The notes beneath the pieces were generated by a model that did not search any database, was not told the DNA's origin, and was given only the letters and a program-made list of their open reading frames with translations. A program made the position numbers and the translations under genes. Of a stretch of 64,000 nucleotides of DNA, positions 49,550 through 60,190 are shown piece by piece. The stretch comes from Owenia fusiformis. Taxonomy: Eukaryota; Annelida; Polychaeta; Sabellida; Oweniidae. The first letter of the stretch is position 1. Each line of letters opens with the position of its first letter. Location: positions 23,191,375 through 23,255,374 of the forward strand of contig CAIIXF020000005.1 of the NCBI GenBank assembly GCA_903813345.2, written 5' to 3'.

Positions 49550-51538
49550 TGTTACTTCATTATTTTTTTTATTTTTTTTTATTCAAGTACTCATTTAATA
49601 CATTTCAAGTACAATATATAAAAGAATACAAATGTAATTTCACAAAAGTTTTATATGTAGAAATATGTACTATAAGTTTAAATAGATATAATTTTACATG
49701 ATCTTACAACTTGAACTTCATTCATACCCATTCAAATTCATTCATTCATGCATTCTCCCACTCACACGTTGACTTTTACATTGGTATATCTCTTCAATTA
49801 GAGTCCTAATGGACCATTTATTTTTATCAAACGAAACAGAAAATGTGGTGTTTTATTTATTTTTATTTATAAAAGTCTATATAGTGCATTTACATCGATA
49901 CCCCTTTGATCTAGGTGCTTAATGCTGTCTAGATACACTCTTAGATAATTGATCAATTTGAAAAAGTAAGGTATTTCACTTTCTAAAAATGATTTGTATA
50001 AAATATATTTCACAATCAGTATACATAAGTTAAGCTCATTGACTTTCTCTTCGTTCCGGGTGATACCTAATAAAATATTATTTTCAGTAACCTTTGATTC
50101 TTTATTTACTTTTTGTTTCCACCATTCAATAAATTGTTTCCATATATCTTTTGTTATTCTACAGTTCACGAGGATGTGCTTCATGGTATGGGTTTCATCA
50201 CACCATGGGCATTTGTCTGTCTGTGTAATGTTCATCATTTTTAACTTATTGTTGCATATTAATGTATTTGTCAATATTTTGTACTGGAAACTCCGAATTT
50301 TTGTTTCATATGTTACCTTTTTGGCAAGCGTATAATAGTATTTCATTTCTGTTTCCTTTACATCATTTTCTTGAATCCATTTTCTCAAAGATGTAGGTTT
50401 TTCTACCTCTTTTTCAAGGATTTTGTTATATATTGTTTTACATGTCAATTGACTGTGAAGCAGTAATGTTTTAATTGTGCATTTGTTTTTCAATCTGTTA
50501 TTTTTAAGATTTTTCCATGTTTTGGGAATAGCGCTAAGTATACTCGCATATTTCAAAAAGTCTATATGAATGCTAAATTTTTGTTCCAGTTCTGTCTTAG
50601 ATAAGAAGTTGTCATTTCTGTCTAAGATATCATGAATTTTAACAACTGCTAGATGCCATTTCTTGAAGTACAGCATTTTATTATTGACTAAAATATTTTT
50701 ATTATTCCATATGATTTCATTTTCAACATCATCCCAATTATTAACATTATGATGAGTTACTTCTGCCCATGTTTCTAGCATTGTCAAATAAAATTTAGGA
50801 ATTTCGTTATAGTTTTGAAAATACTTTATATGGTAGTTACACTTAGTGAGAAACTCAATTCCACCATGTTGTTTAATGAATAAATTTGGAATTTCTTTCC
50901 AAGATGATTGTTCTTTGTCTATCAATCGTTTTATCCAAGTGCATTTTAGGGATCTATCCATTATGATATAATCTTTCATTTTTAATCCGCCTTGTTCAAT
51001 TTCAGCAATAATTGATTTTCTTTTTACTTTTGGTGGTTTCTTTTTCCAAACAAATTCAAAAATTGTTTTGTTTATTTCTTGTAAAATCTGGGGTGGTATG
51101 TGCATAACTGAACTTACATATGTTAACTGAGAAATACCTAAAGATTTGATAATTTGAATTCTGCCTATTATTGTTAAATTTCTCAAGTTCCATAATCTTA
51201 TTTTATTTTTCATTTCTTTAATTTTCTTTGTGATGTTCAATTTTGATCTATCATCTGAATCATAGGTAAATGTTATTCCTAGAGCTTTTACACTAGTTTT
51301 TGATTTGATTCCATTTATATCTTGCTGTTTTTCCCGATCCCTTCCTATCCACATAACTTCAGTCTTTTCTTTGTTAATTTCTAGACCAGAACATTTTCCA
51401 AATTTTTCAACTAAATTTAAAGCATTATTTGTTGACTCCTGATCATTCAAAAATATGGTAGTGTCATCAGCATACTGACAAAGTTTGACTTCACATTCAT
51501 CTTTAATTGGAATTCCTTTTATGCTGTTATTTCATTAT
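49550..51538 (-). mobile_element. 5'-truncated L1/Tx1-like LINE with 14-bp target-site duplication
   Basis: The element body (about 49,564-51,524, minus) carries the 3' part of an RT ORF and a 3' A-rich tail, seen on the plus strand as T runs at 49,563-49,581. TGTTACTTCATTAT at 49,550-49,563 and TGTTATTTCATTAT at 51,525-51,538 match at 13 of 14 positions, the signature of target-primed reverse transcription. The 5' truncation falls just before the YADD box. The long open frame argues for a fairly young insertion. Confidence 0.85.
49867..51524 (-). pseudogene. LINE ORF2 C-terminal half, open ~550 codons
   Basis: Reading inward from the 5' truncation, the frame gives SIKGIPIKDECEVKLCQYADD, so the RT catalytic YADD box is present near 51,470. 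Next come CSGLEINKEKTEVMWIG and SVKALGITFTY (RT palm end), then a thumb-like LTIIGRIQIIKSLGISQLTY. The region around EFVWKKKPPKVKRKSI and EQGGLKMKDY is typical of L1/Tx1-type ORF2. The C-terminal knuckle is CPWCDETHTMKHILVNC. The endonuclease and N-terminal RT motifs are missing, so the copy cannot move by itself. No frameshift or stop interrupts what remains. The name L1/Tx1-like comes from motif style, not a search. Confidence 0.85.
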
Positions 51539-52153
51539 GATATACTATTGAATCTGCTATGTAACAAATGCGCCGGGTGTGTGAGTAGCATGGTGTTACT
51601 TCTCGAAGACAGTTTGGCCAGAGAGTAGTAACATACATACATGCTAAAGGTGGGCAGTCCCATAACTAAAAATAAAAACAGAAGTTCATGTCAAAACAAA
51701 CACGTCAGGCCAGGGTAAAACAATTCAAATAACACACTTTTATAGAGTATAAAGATTTGCATTATTGTTGCTGTGAGCGTAACGGACTCAACTTTAGTGA
51801 AGGTAATGAAAAGCCACAATGTCCTATCGCTGTGGGTTGTTTCTATCAGATGTATTTTTATACATTAAATCTTATTTTATTAATCTCCTTTTTACAAAAT
51901 TTTCATTTTTACGAAGTTTGAGTTCCCGTTCTCGATACCCCTCCCCCTTGTACTAAGAGTCCGTTAAAATGAAAAGGACTGCATGTAATTTAATAATAAT
52001 GAACAGTCACGCTAACTTAGTACCCCTGACACGTGAATGATGCAGTCATATTTTTACTTTATGTTTGCAATGGAACAACTATTCTTATTGAAATTTTCAA
52101 GATTTATTCTACAGACAATTTCAAACATGGAAAATAAATATATATATACTTCA
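51539..52153. other. Intergenic, no gene recognised
   Basis: AT-rich with no frame of note and no repeat recognised. Confidence 0.6.
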
Positions 52154-53586
52154 TTGTCAATAAAATCCAGGTTTTTGCTTGAACAATTGAACTTTTAACG
52201 TCATTTCAAATATTGTAGGCCGCCTAAAGTCTTTCCAGATATATTTGTTGCCATATTAACAATTATGGCTGATAATATACAAATAGTGACTGCCATTGAG
52301 GGCAATAGTGTAAATTATTTCCCCGAGGGAATATCCTCTACAATGTAATATTCCCGAAGCCGCAGGCTGAGGGAATAGTACATTGTAGAGGATATTCCCA
52401 AGGGGAAATCATTTACACTATTGCTCGAAATTAGGCAGTCACTATTTGTTTTATTATATACCCTATACTGACTCTTGTCCCGTTTCCTTTGCGAAGACCA
52501 AAAAGGCTTAGAAAGCCCCCTCCCCGGGCCCATTGTTAGCATTATAAGCTCTGACGTCATCAGATGCTCAACAGAAATTTTTGCCTCTGAGACTCTCACT
52601 TAACAAATTCAATCGCGTTTAACACGCGGAATAGATTATCATAACACTTGAAATTACACAGACGTATTAAGCTTAGGGAACTTTATACACGTTGCTTATA
52701 CTGTATCGTTCACGCACGTCTGTCATGGTGAACGGAGTGGACTTGTGTTTGTGCTCATCCTCCATTTTTCTGTTTTTTGTCTGCGCAGTGATGATGCGCA
52801 GACGTTTCCAAGGGTAATAGAAGTTGCAATCGTGACGTCAGCGGGCAATAGTTCAAATGTATATTCCCGCTGACGTCACATTTGAGGGAATATAACTTTC
52901 CGAGGGAAATAGTAAATCTATTTCGGAACACGTGACTAGGTATTGACCAATCAGGATTAGTGTTACATATTGGGTATATAATAATTGACTTTAGTCATAT
53001 TCAATATAATTACAGTGCATTAGGCCAATAAAAACTTGTTGCCCTGGGTCTCGTTTTGTGAAGCGTTCCCTAGATTAAAACCAGGTAGAGGAGGTCAATC
53101 TTCTTGTCAACTGACACGAGTTCAACCCTATCGAACTGTTCAATGCAATACTGTCCAAAATGAAGTTAAACATTACGAATCTCCAACTTCAAGTATTCCC
53201 AGCATTAGATTCTTCAGAGATGTTAGTATATAGCTGTGTTAAATTATGTCATGAAATTGTCAAGGAAACCTGACACATTCAAAGCAAGGTACAATTTACA
53301 TGCCACAGGGTTGCAATCTGAGTGATGGTGGTGGAAAAGCCCAGTGGAGAAAAAGTGCTTTATCAGAGGAAATGAGACCCAGAGTGACAAGTTTTTCATT
53401 GGCCCAATGCACTGTAATAATATTCTTGAATATGACAAAAAGGAACAACAATAATTAGCCATAATTAATATGGCATCAAATATATCTGGAAAGACTTTAG
53501 GCGGCCAACAATTCAAAAGCTAGACAATCTCTGAAATGACGTTAAAAGTTCAATTGTTCAAGCAAAAACCTGTATTTTATTGACAG
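52154..53586. mobile_element. 1.43-kb compound foldback element
   Basis: The outer arms 52,154-52,270 and 53,456-53,586 are inverted; they share AGGTTTTTGCTTGAACAATT and GCCTAAAGTCTTTCCAGATA, and the right arm has about 15 extra bases. A second inverted pair joins about 52,997-53,060 and 53,360-53,440 (ACAGTGCATTAGGCCAAT type). A third, nearly perfect hairpin fills 52,281-52,448 (AGTGACTGCC against GGCAGTCACT, centre near 52,361). GAGGGAATAT recurs several times. No protein is encoded. It resembles nested or serially folded foldback DNA. Confidence 0.75.
52833..52983 (+). promoter_or_regulatory. Promoter-like cluster: CRE, CRE, E-box, CCAAT, TATA
   Basis: In order on the plus strand: TGACGTCA at 52,833-52,840 and 52,871-52,878 (inside an inverted pair GTGACGTCAGCGGG / CCCGCTGACGTCAC), CACGTG at 52,929-52,934, CCAAT at 52,947-52,951 and TATATAATA at 52,975-52,983. 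A further TGACGTCA is at 52,552-52,559. The order and spacing match a CREB/ATF-USF-NF-Y-TATA promoter. No convincing gene follows (the 65-codon frame at 53,036 is weak), so this may drive transcription of the foldback or be coincidence. Confidence 0.35.
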
Positions 53587-54271
53587 TGGAGTGTTTTCGA
53601 AAACCTGTCCGGGGTACTATGAATTCTTGATAATCATTTGGCGAATAGATATTTATAAACGATACAAAAAATAAAAAGTCCGAGTACTCTACTGGTGTCA
53701 GGCCGTGTGCAACAACAGGGTAGGTGACTTTTCTGAATTGTAATCCAATTGAAATCTGATCATGACTATGTAATCTTAATTCTCAGTTCATACATGATCA
53801 CAATAATCTTCTGATCACTGCAGGCCCGTAGTCAGGATTTGCCAAGGTCCTTGAAAAGTGCTCAAAATGGTGAAAAACTGCATGATTTTGGCCAGGGGGA
53901 GCGAACCCATCGAACCCCCCCCCCCCCTTGTTCTAATACATGCACCTAGTTTATCTAGTGCCAATACTATCTCAGAATTTGGTCTTGGGCACATATAATA
54001 GAAGTTTACATTATAATTCAAAAGTCGAAAATTTTCGGCACTAGCCAGCCACATAATTCTTACCTCAATTGATTCTGAACACCACCCAAAAAAGTTGCGA
54101 CTGCATCTAGTGTCAGTCTCTAAGAAGGTCTCTCGAGGTCAGAACCTTGGTACAAGATAACCACGTCGTGCAATCTTGATTCACAGGGTAATTATATCAT
54201 CACTTCCCGGATCTCTTCCAACTTCTACAATCATCTTGTAACCAGAAGATGCAGACTGTGCAATGCTTCTC
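53587..54271. other. Intergenic, no gene recognised
   Basis: It contains a run of 14 or so C near 53,916-53,930 preceded by GGCCAGGGGGAGCG. This resembles the G/C-run end of another DNA element; similar text (GTGAAAAACTG, ATGATTTTG) occurs near 13,130-13,160. No exon was recognised. Confidence 0.5.
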
Positions 54272-55075
54272 GACATGTGCAATCAGACCCTTAGCTATAG
54301 TCTTACATACACACCCGGACACATGTGCCATCAGACCATAAGTTTTACATGCCCACCCGGACACATGTGCCATCAGACCTCAAGTCTTACATGCACACCC
54401 GGGCACATGTGCCATCAGACCCCAACTCTTACATGCACACCCGGACACATGTGCCATCAGACCCCAAGTCTTACATGCACACTCGGGCACATGTGCCATC
54501 AGACCATAAGTCTTACATGCACACCCGGGCACATGTGCCATCAGACCCCAACTCTTACATGCACACCCGGACACATGTACCATCAGACCCCAAGTCTTAC
54601 ATGCACACTCGGGCACATGTGCCATCAGACCATAAGTCTTACATGCACACTCGGGCACATGTGCCATCAGATCCCAAGTCTTACATGCACACCCGGGCAC
54701 ATGTGCCATCAGACCCCAAGTCTTACATGCACACTCGGGCACATGTGCCATAAGATCCCAAGCCTTACATGCACACCCGGGCACATGTGCCATCAGACCA
54801 TAAGTCTTACATGCACACCCGGGCACATGTGCCATCAGACCCCAACTCTTACATGCACACCCGGACACATGTGCCATCAGACCCCAAGTCTTACATGCAC
54901 ACTCGGGCACATGTGCCATCAGACCATAAGTCTTGCATGCACACTCGGGCACATGTGCCATCAGATCCCAAGTCTTACATGCACACTCGGGCACATGTGC
55001 CATCAGACCCCAAGTCTTTCATGCACACTCGGGCACATGTGCCATCAGATCCCAAGTCTTACATGCACACCCGGG
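54272..55075. repeat. 42-bp minisatellite, ~19 units, one E-box palindrome per unit
   Basis: Eighteen full 42-bp units start at 54,320 (CACATGTGCCATCAGACC...), preceded by one longer divergent unit. Nearly every unit holds CACATGTG, and units after CCGGG have the 12-bp palindrome GGCACATGTGCC. Because 42 is divisible by 3, several frames on both strands stay open (307 codons plus, 207 codons minus); these look like repeat artefacts. Units 5-11 (54,488-54,781) and 12-18 (54,782-55,075) match variant by variant, indicating a 294-bp higher-order duplication. The array ends 1.55 kb upstream of the homeobox start codon. Confidence 0.95.
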
Positions 55076-56624
55076 CATGCACAACGATCCCCCAAAATAT
55101 TTAGCCGTTCTCAACCCCAAGACATGGGGAAATGGTTTGTTGGACTTGGCACAAGACCATTTCGGACATGGGTGAGCTTAGGCTAGCTTGTTCTACTTTA
55201 GTGTTTTCCAGCTTAAAATGCACGATTCTGATTGACCAAAGAGCGGTAAATAAATTTAACTATTGCCCATGCAATATCTACAAATTGACATCGATATTTT
55301 TCCATTTGGCGTCGGTTTTAAATGTCAGAACACCGTTTAAATAGCCAACCTCTTGACCACTTTCGGGTTTAATATCTGTACGGGGGTGCAGTCAATGCAT
55401 GTAGAAGTGTTACCCATGCCCTTGGGTGTAGCCTCTGGGGTGGATTCAAGGCTGAAAATAAACACCTATAAAGAATCTTGGCACCCGGGTCTTTTCATAT
55501 TTACAATGGCTTTTTCATTCAGTCTATTTCGTGTACAATTCACCAACCGAGCAAGTATGTTATTATGGTATAGTATTTCTTTGGTAGTTGTAAGACATTA
55601 ATGGGGGGGGGGTAATGAGTAGGACGAGCCAAAAAATGATATAATTTAAACAAATGGCTAAAGAAATAAGAAAATGGAGCAATCAAAACAATTTTTGTTT
55701 AAAACAAGTCTTTGAACCATGTTCAATAATGTTGTTTGTCTTTGTCAATATAAATATACCACTTGAATTATGTGGACGATTGCATGTCAGTGCATCATAT
55801 ATTTATTAATTTACATGACTATAACAAGAGAATCTATAGTTTAACTCATATTCCAAACGTCGAACAGTTTAAGCTTGTCTAAAAATGTATCAAAAATCTA
55901 ATAATTCACACAACCCAACGGTTTACCTTGTATTATCGGTTGAGGGTATAGAGTGTAATAGGCGTTAATAGGGCGTTTAATTGCTATTATTCGAAAACCA
56001 CTCACAACAATTATTGGATAAAAGAAAAACACATGTAATGTACTTATTGTAAACACCTAAGTAAACATATTGAAAGACGGAGCAATCATCAAACATAGTG
56101 TAATTGTCGGCTTTTCAATGGGGGCCCTAATTTACTCGATTATCAGCCCAGTATGTGGCTAATAGAGTAATATACTGTAGTAATTATGTTATTGTCAGGC
56201 GTTTAGCCGAGTCTTTCGTCTGGCTTCTTGTCGCCAGTGTCTCGCAAGCTTTAGGAGTTTGGGCAAACTTAGCCAATTACGCACCTTTGACTTGAATAGG
56301 TACATGGGCCCCCACTGTGCTAAACACAGTAAAGGTTTTGTTTGCCTCTGCAACTCGTGATCGGGATGTCTGAGCTTACTATTCCGAGGCGCCAGCGACG
56401 GGCAAAACCCGGGCAGATTTGTCTAGAAGCTCGACACCTAATATAAGTTTTAACAAGCTTTTCAGCAATAATTAATATGAGTGAGTATTGTGTGATCTAT
56501 GTCATTTCTGGCATTTCACATCTCATCGTCGAAGTAGCAACACGCCTGAGACATAAAAACAAAATAAAAAACAAATATAACACATCGGAAAAACAGGAAG
56601 CACCTTTCATAGAAGGTTACTAAA
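55076..56624. promoter_or_regulatory. Upstream region of the homeobox gene
   Basis: Non-coding DNA between the minisatellite and the homeobox ATG. It must contain the 5' UTR and promoter if transcription starts nearby, but no TATA box at a convincing distance was found. TAATTA occurs near 56,180. A more GC-balanced stretch lies at about 56,210-56,430. An in-frame TAG sits 15 bp before the ATG. A run of about ten G is at 55,602-55,611. Confidence 0.35.
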
Positions 56625-56805
56625 ATGGCGACTGGAAAATATACGTCGTTTTCGATTGATGCGATTCTTGGCTTGCGATCCAAAGTGGAGGATGCAAAGG
56701 ATGCACAGGGTGAAGGTGATGCAACTGTCTCTCAGAAACGAGAGTCTGTTCATCCAGCCTATACTCATCTTCTGGACCAAACAACTACAGTTTCTAGAAC
56801 ACTGG
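56625..56805 (+). CDS. Homeobox gene exon 1 (eh1 motif)
   Basis: Sixty codons plus one base, ending AACACTGG before the donor GTAAGT at 56,806. The exon ends in phase 1 and its last G joins AC from exon 2 to make an Asp codon. It encodes [17 protein letters not shown] and an Asp/Glu/Ser-containing stretch. Confidence 0.88.
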
Positions 56806-57932
56806 GTAAGTGTCAAATCTATACATCATTTTATGTTTACAACGTATTTTATCAGAGACACATAATGCGAACTGGCGACTTGGGTTTTGTGAATATGTTC
56901 GAGTTCTACATTTGTTTAATTATTCATTTACTGTTGTTGTTTGCATTGTTTATTTATGTTTTGTTGACTCTTTGAAACATGGAAATAACATTCTAGTTTG
57001 CTTGATTAAAGTTCCTGGTCCTGCAAACATATCCATTTCTTGAATTTTTGGTATTGCTGATTTACCACAAGTTATTATCGAAAAAATGTACGAACTGATA
57101 TTATGCTTATTTCGGTTAAAACACACCCGCTGAAAACCATAACACGAATGACATTCCATATCATTGTAAAGATGGTAACCGCAGATATTTTAATCATTTA
57201 TGTTTTTATATTCCAGACAATAGCAGCTATGTTAGTGAGCGACAGGTGCGAGCTGACAACACCTCCCCTACCCCCTCTCTCAACAGTATTGGAGAATCCG
57301 ACCACGATAGTCTCGCAAGTTATGCTGCAGACTCTGACACCGACTCAAACGGCGATACTCTCAATGAAAATGTTGACAATAGCGATAAGAAAAAGAAAAA
57401 CCGAACTGTATTCTCAAGGCGTCAGATTATTACCATGGAGACTGCTTTCAACAGTAAACGATATTTATCCACCCCCGAGAGGAACGCTCTGGCCCGGAGT
57501 CTAAACCTCAGTGACACACAAGTGAAAATATGGTTCCAAAACAGAAGAAATAAATGGAAGAAAATCGCAAACAGCTCCCCAGAAACTGATATCTATCAGC
57601 GCCAGCTAGTAGCGCTCCAAGACACTAGACTTGGATACAATCTATCAAGTGCCACATACCCTCCCACTCTTCAGCACATGCCACACATTCAACAGCCATT
57701 ACCATCTGTAGGTTGCAAAACGACTTATGTTGGGTCAAACATTGCGTCAATGACATCACATGTACCACATATGACGCCCACTATTCATGCGATATCATCA
57801 GCGCCATCTAGTATTTCGATGGGACACTACGCAAGTACTTTATCGACTGGACACTCAGTGTTTGCTACTGGGAAACATGGTTTGCACTTACAACAACAAT
57901 CTAATCTTATACGACGGACTTCTTTTTATTAA
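56625..57932 (+). CDS. HMX/NK5-like ANTP-class homeodomain transcription factor, two exons
   Basis: Spliced coding sequence 56,625-56,805 joined to 57,217-57,932 (298 residues). The start is the first ATG after an in-frame TAG, in an AAAATGG context. Exon 1 carries FSIDAILGL at residues 9-17, an eh1 motif of the type that binds Groucho/TLE corepressors. After an acidic, Ser-rich linker, the homeodomain spans about residues 119-178, opening [12 protein letters not shown], with KRYLS in helix 2 and [11 protein letters not shown] in helix 3 (Gln50, Asn51, Asn54). RTVFSR, KRYLS and Asn54 point to the HMX family. Oddities are Met at homeodomain position 16, usually Leu, and no recognisable HMX tail after the domain. 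It should act in the nucleus, probably as a repressor. NK1/NK7-like assignment is less likely. Confidence 0.9.
56806..57216 (+). other. Homeobox gene intron, 411 bp
   Basis: Starts GTAAGT and ends in a T-rich tract followed by TTCCAG. Joining across it preserves the reading frame into the homeodomain exon. Small open frames inside are chance. Confidence 0.88.
57217..57932 (+). CDS. Homeobox gene exon 2 (homeodomain and C-terminus)
   Basis: Begins AC after the acceptor at 57,215-57,216. It encodes the acidic linker (about residues 87-117), the Lys-rich entry to the homeodomain and the 60-residue domain. A roughly 120-residue tail rich in Ser, Thr, His and Pro follows, ending LIRRTSFY then TAA. 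Confidence 0.92.
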
Positions 57933-59165
57933 AACAAAATAAAGTGGATACTCGTACTCAAAATAAGATTATTCGAAGTTTTTGATGTGAAAAACTGTTA
58001 AAGAATAAATAAACAGACTAGATCATATTTAATTCATGCATTGCAATTTCTAATCATCGATCAATTACAAAAAATGTAATATCTAGCATGTGATTGTTAC
58101 ATATTGGATAATTAGTCAAACTGTGAATTTCTAATTACATGCGAATATCAGCAGGCGTTTAAATACACGAATTAAAACTCAATTAACATATGTTGTTCTT
58201 TTTGTTACCAATATGCAATCCTTTTCCATAGCCAGTGGGATTGCCCGTGCTCAGGTGCTCCAGTCCCTATTATTCCCGCATAAAAATGGATTTCATCCAA
58301 CACAAGCTGACCAGTACATTCAATTTAATTTGTCCTTTGAGAATTTTTGTGGGTCAAAGTGACATCAAATGCAAAATTAGCCTTGTACTCTGCTTTTGAC
58401 CCCATCTAACTATTTCCATCATATTGTATTGAAGGTTGAACAGTTGAACTTCACTTAAACATTTATGATTAACATTTATTTAATTTACATTTTTTACTTC
58501 CAACTACCACGTTCAAAGTATACAAGATCGATGTCCTCGCAATGAGCACATTTTCAGGGGTAGAGTTCATCCATTCGAGAGAAAGATATGCAGTTATGAG
58601 CAGTGCCTCGGGATTTCAAAAATGCTTCCTGTACATATTCCAAGAAAACAATTTTGTTTATTTTTCATGTATAATTTCTAGAAACAACTCATAAAACATG
58701 ATTATTATGCAAGCATGTTGATTATATAATACAAAATTGATTTATATAGAAAACCTGTAGATTGTACCATACATTTAATCAGTTAACGATTTATTTGTAA
58801 ACTTTCTCGTGAAAAAATAAATCTTGGAGATTTGTTAAATTTTCTAGCAGATATCGGCCACTCCCCTTCCCCCGTTCATTTTTTCGATTCCAAGGGCCGG
58901 GAAGAGTCACCCATTCAGTTGAAAATACGAGAATGGGCGGAAGGCATTACTTCTAAAAGAGAATCCATTGCCTTTGTTTAACCCCAATTCACTGTTGTAA
59001 TTAGTTACGGGAGGAACACACCAGTTGGCATGACAATTTCACCGACTTTACTTAAATCGAGACTGATATACAAATTATGGTTCACTATAGTGAAGTATAC
59101 CATGCTTCATGCAGGGAATGAATATGGTGTAGATGGGGTAGTTCAGTTCTCGACCTATGTCTTCA
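57933..59165. other. Convergent intergenic space between homeobox and MCT genes
   Basis: It holds the 3' UTRs of the two tail-to-tail genes. TTTATT near 58,789 would read AATAAA on the minus strand for the transporter. No other gene was seen. Confidence 0.5.
57938..58013 (+). terminator. Candidate polyadenylation signals of the homeobox gene
   Basis: AATAAA at 57,938-57,943, only 5 bases after the stop, and overlapping AATAAATAAA at 58,004-58,013. The second leaves a more usual 3' UTR length. Cleavage site not determined. Confidence 0.5.
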
Positions 59166-60190
59166 TTATGAATAGTTTTGAGCAACATCTAATAGACTTT
59201 GTCTAATAAAATCATCTGTGGAGACATCTTCATCATCGTTTTGTGTATCGATGTTCCTCGTCCTAATATAGGGTATTAACATACTTATGCCGCTTAGAGC
59301 AATCACAGTTCCACCGAGATAGAAAGATCCGGCGTATTGTTGGGTTCGGTCAAACATCATTCCTGCTATCGGTGCCCCTGGTAAAATACCCGCTGCACAA
59401 CATATACATAGAAGTCCATATCCCGTCGAAAGGTCTTTCTGACCCAAGAATTTACGCACGATCTCTGGAGCGAATACTCCAAAAGCAGCGCTACACATTC
59501 CAAAAACGACTGCAAACGATACTAATAAAGGATACACATTCTGTAGCGGAACTGTCAACATTAATAAACCAGTTATTGCAAATGTTGAACCGTAGAGAAG
59601 TATAACGTTTGTACATGGATGCCTTATGGTTGATAAAGCTCCAAAAATAAATTTTCCTACTAAATTGGAAAATCCGATAATTGAAAATAAAAATGCCGCC
59701 TGCTCTGGTTCGATTCCAATGGTGATTGCATACTCTGCAAAATGCACATACAGAATAGAATGCCCAATACAATAAAGGAAGTTGGTCATGCACATTATCA
59801 TAAAATTCAAGTTCAGAAAGACACGTGCATTAAAAACCGTTGTTTCTGTACTAACATTTTTTACTGTTGTGTCGTCAGTGGCTTCAGCAACGCTTTTATA
59901 TTCAATGTCATCATGCATATCATCTTTCATGCGACGTGTAGGGTCATCACTTATATTCTTAGGTCTCATAATGGCACCACAAACACATATATTGAAGGTT
60001 ATAGCGGCCAAGATTAACATACACCCTCTCCAACCGAAGATGGCTGTGAGTGTGGTGATCAATGGCGGATAAAGGAACATCCCTATTCCAACTCCAGATG
60101 AAGATAATCCAACAGCCAATGTCAGGTTCTTTGAAAAGTAGACGGCTAAAACCGTTATTGTAGGAATGTAACAAATGCCAAGACCACAAC
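59166..60190 (-). CDS. MCT-like gene, terminal exon
   Basis: Acceptor CATTTCAG then GTTGTGGTCTTGG. The exon is 1025 bp and contains TM4 to TM12 and the stop. The cytosolic loop (about 40 residues around DDMHDDIEYKSVAEATDD) is short compared with many MCTs. The C-terminus ends in LLDVAQNYS. Confidence 0.9.

Noticed and set aside
54263-55186. 307-codon plus-strand frame (and 207-codon minus-strand frame) of 14-residue repeats rich in Cys and His
   Set aside because: A 42-bp unit with no stop keeps several frames open on both strands at once. Frames end soon after the array and there is no sign of codon constraint. Best explained as a minisatellite.
57103-57504. 133-codon frame overlapping the homeobox exon
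   Set aside because: It is a shadow in another frame of the homeodomain exon and its intron.
59372-60072. Plus-strand frames of 77-96 codons opposite the transporter exon
   Set aside because: Antisense shadows of the MCT-like coding sequence.
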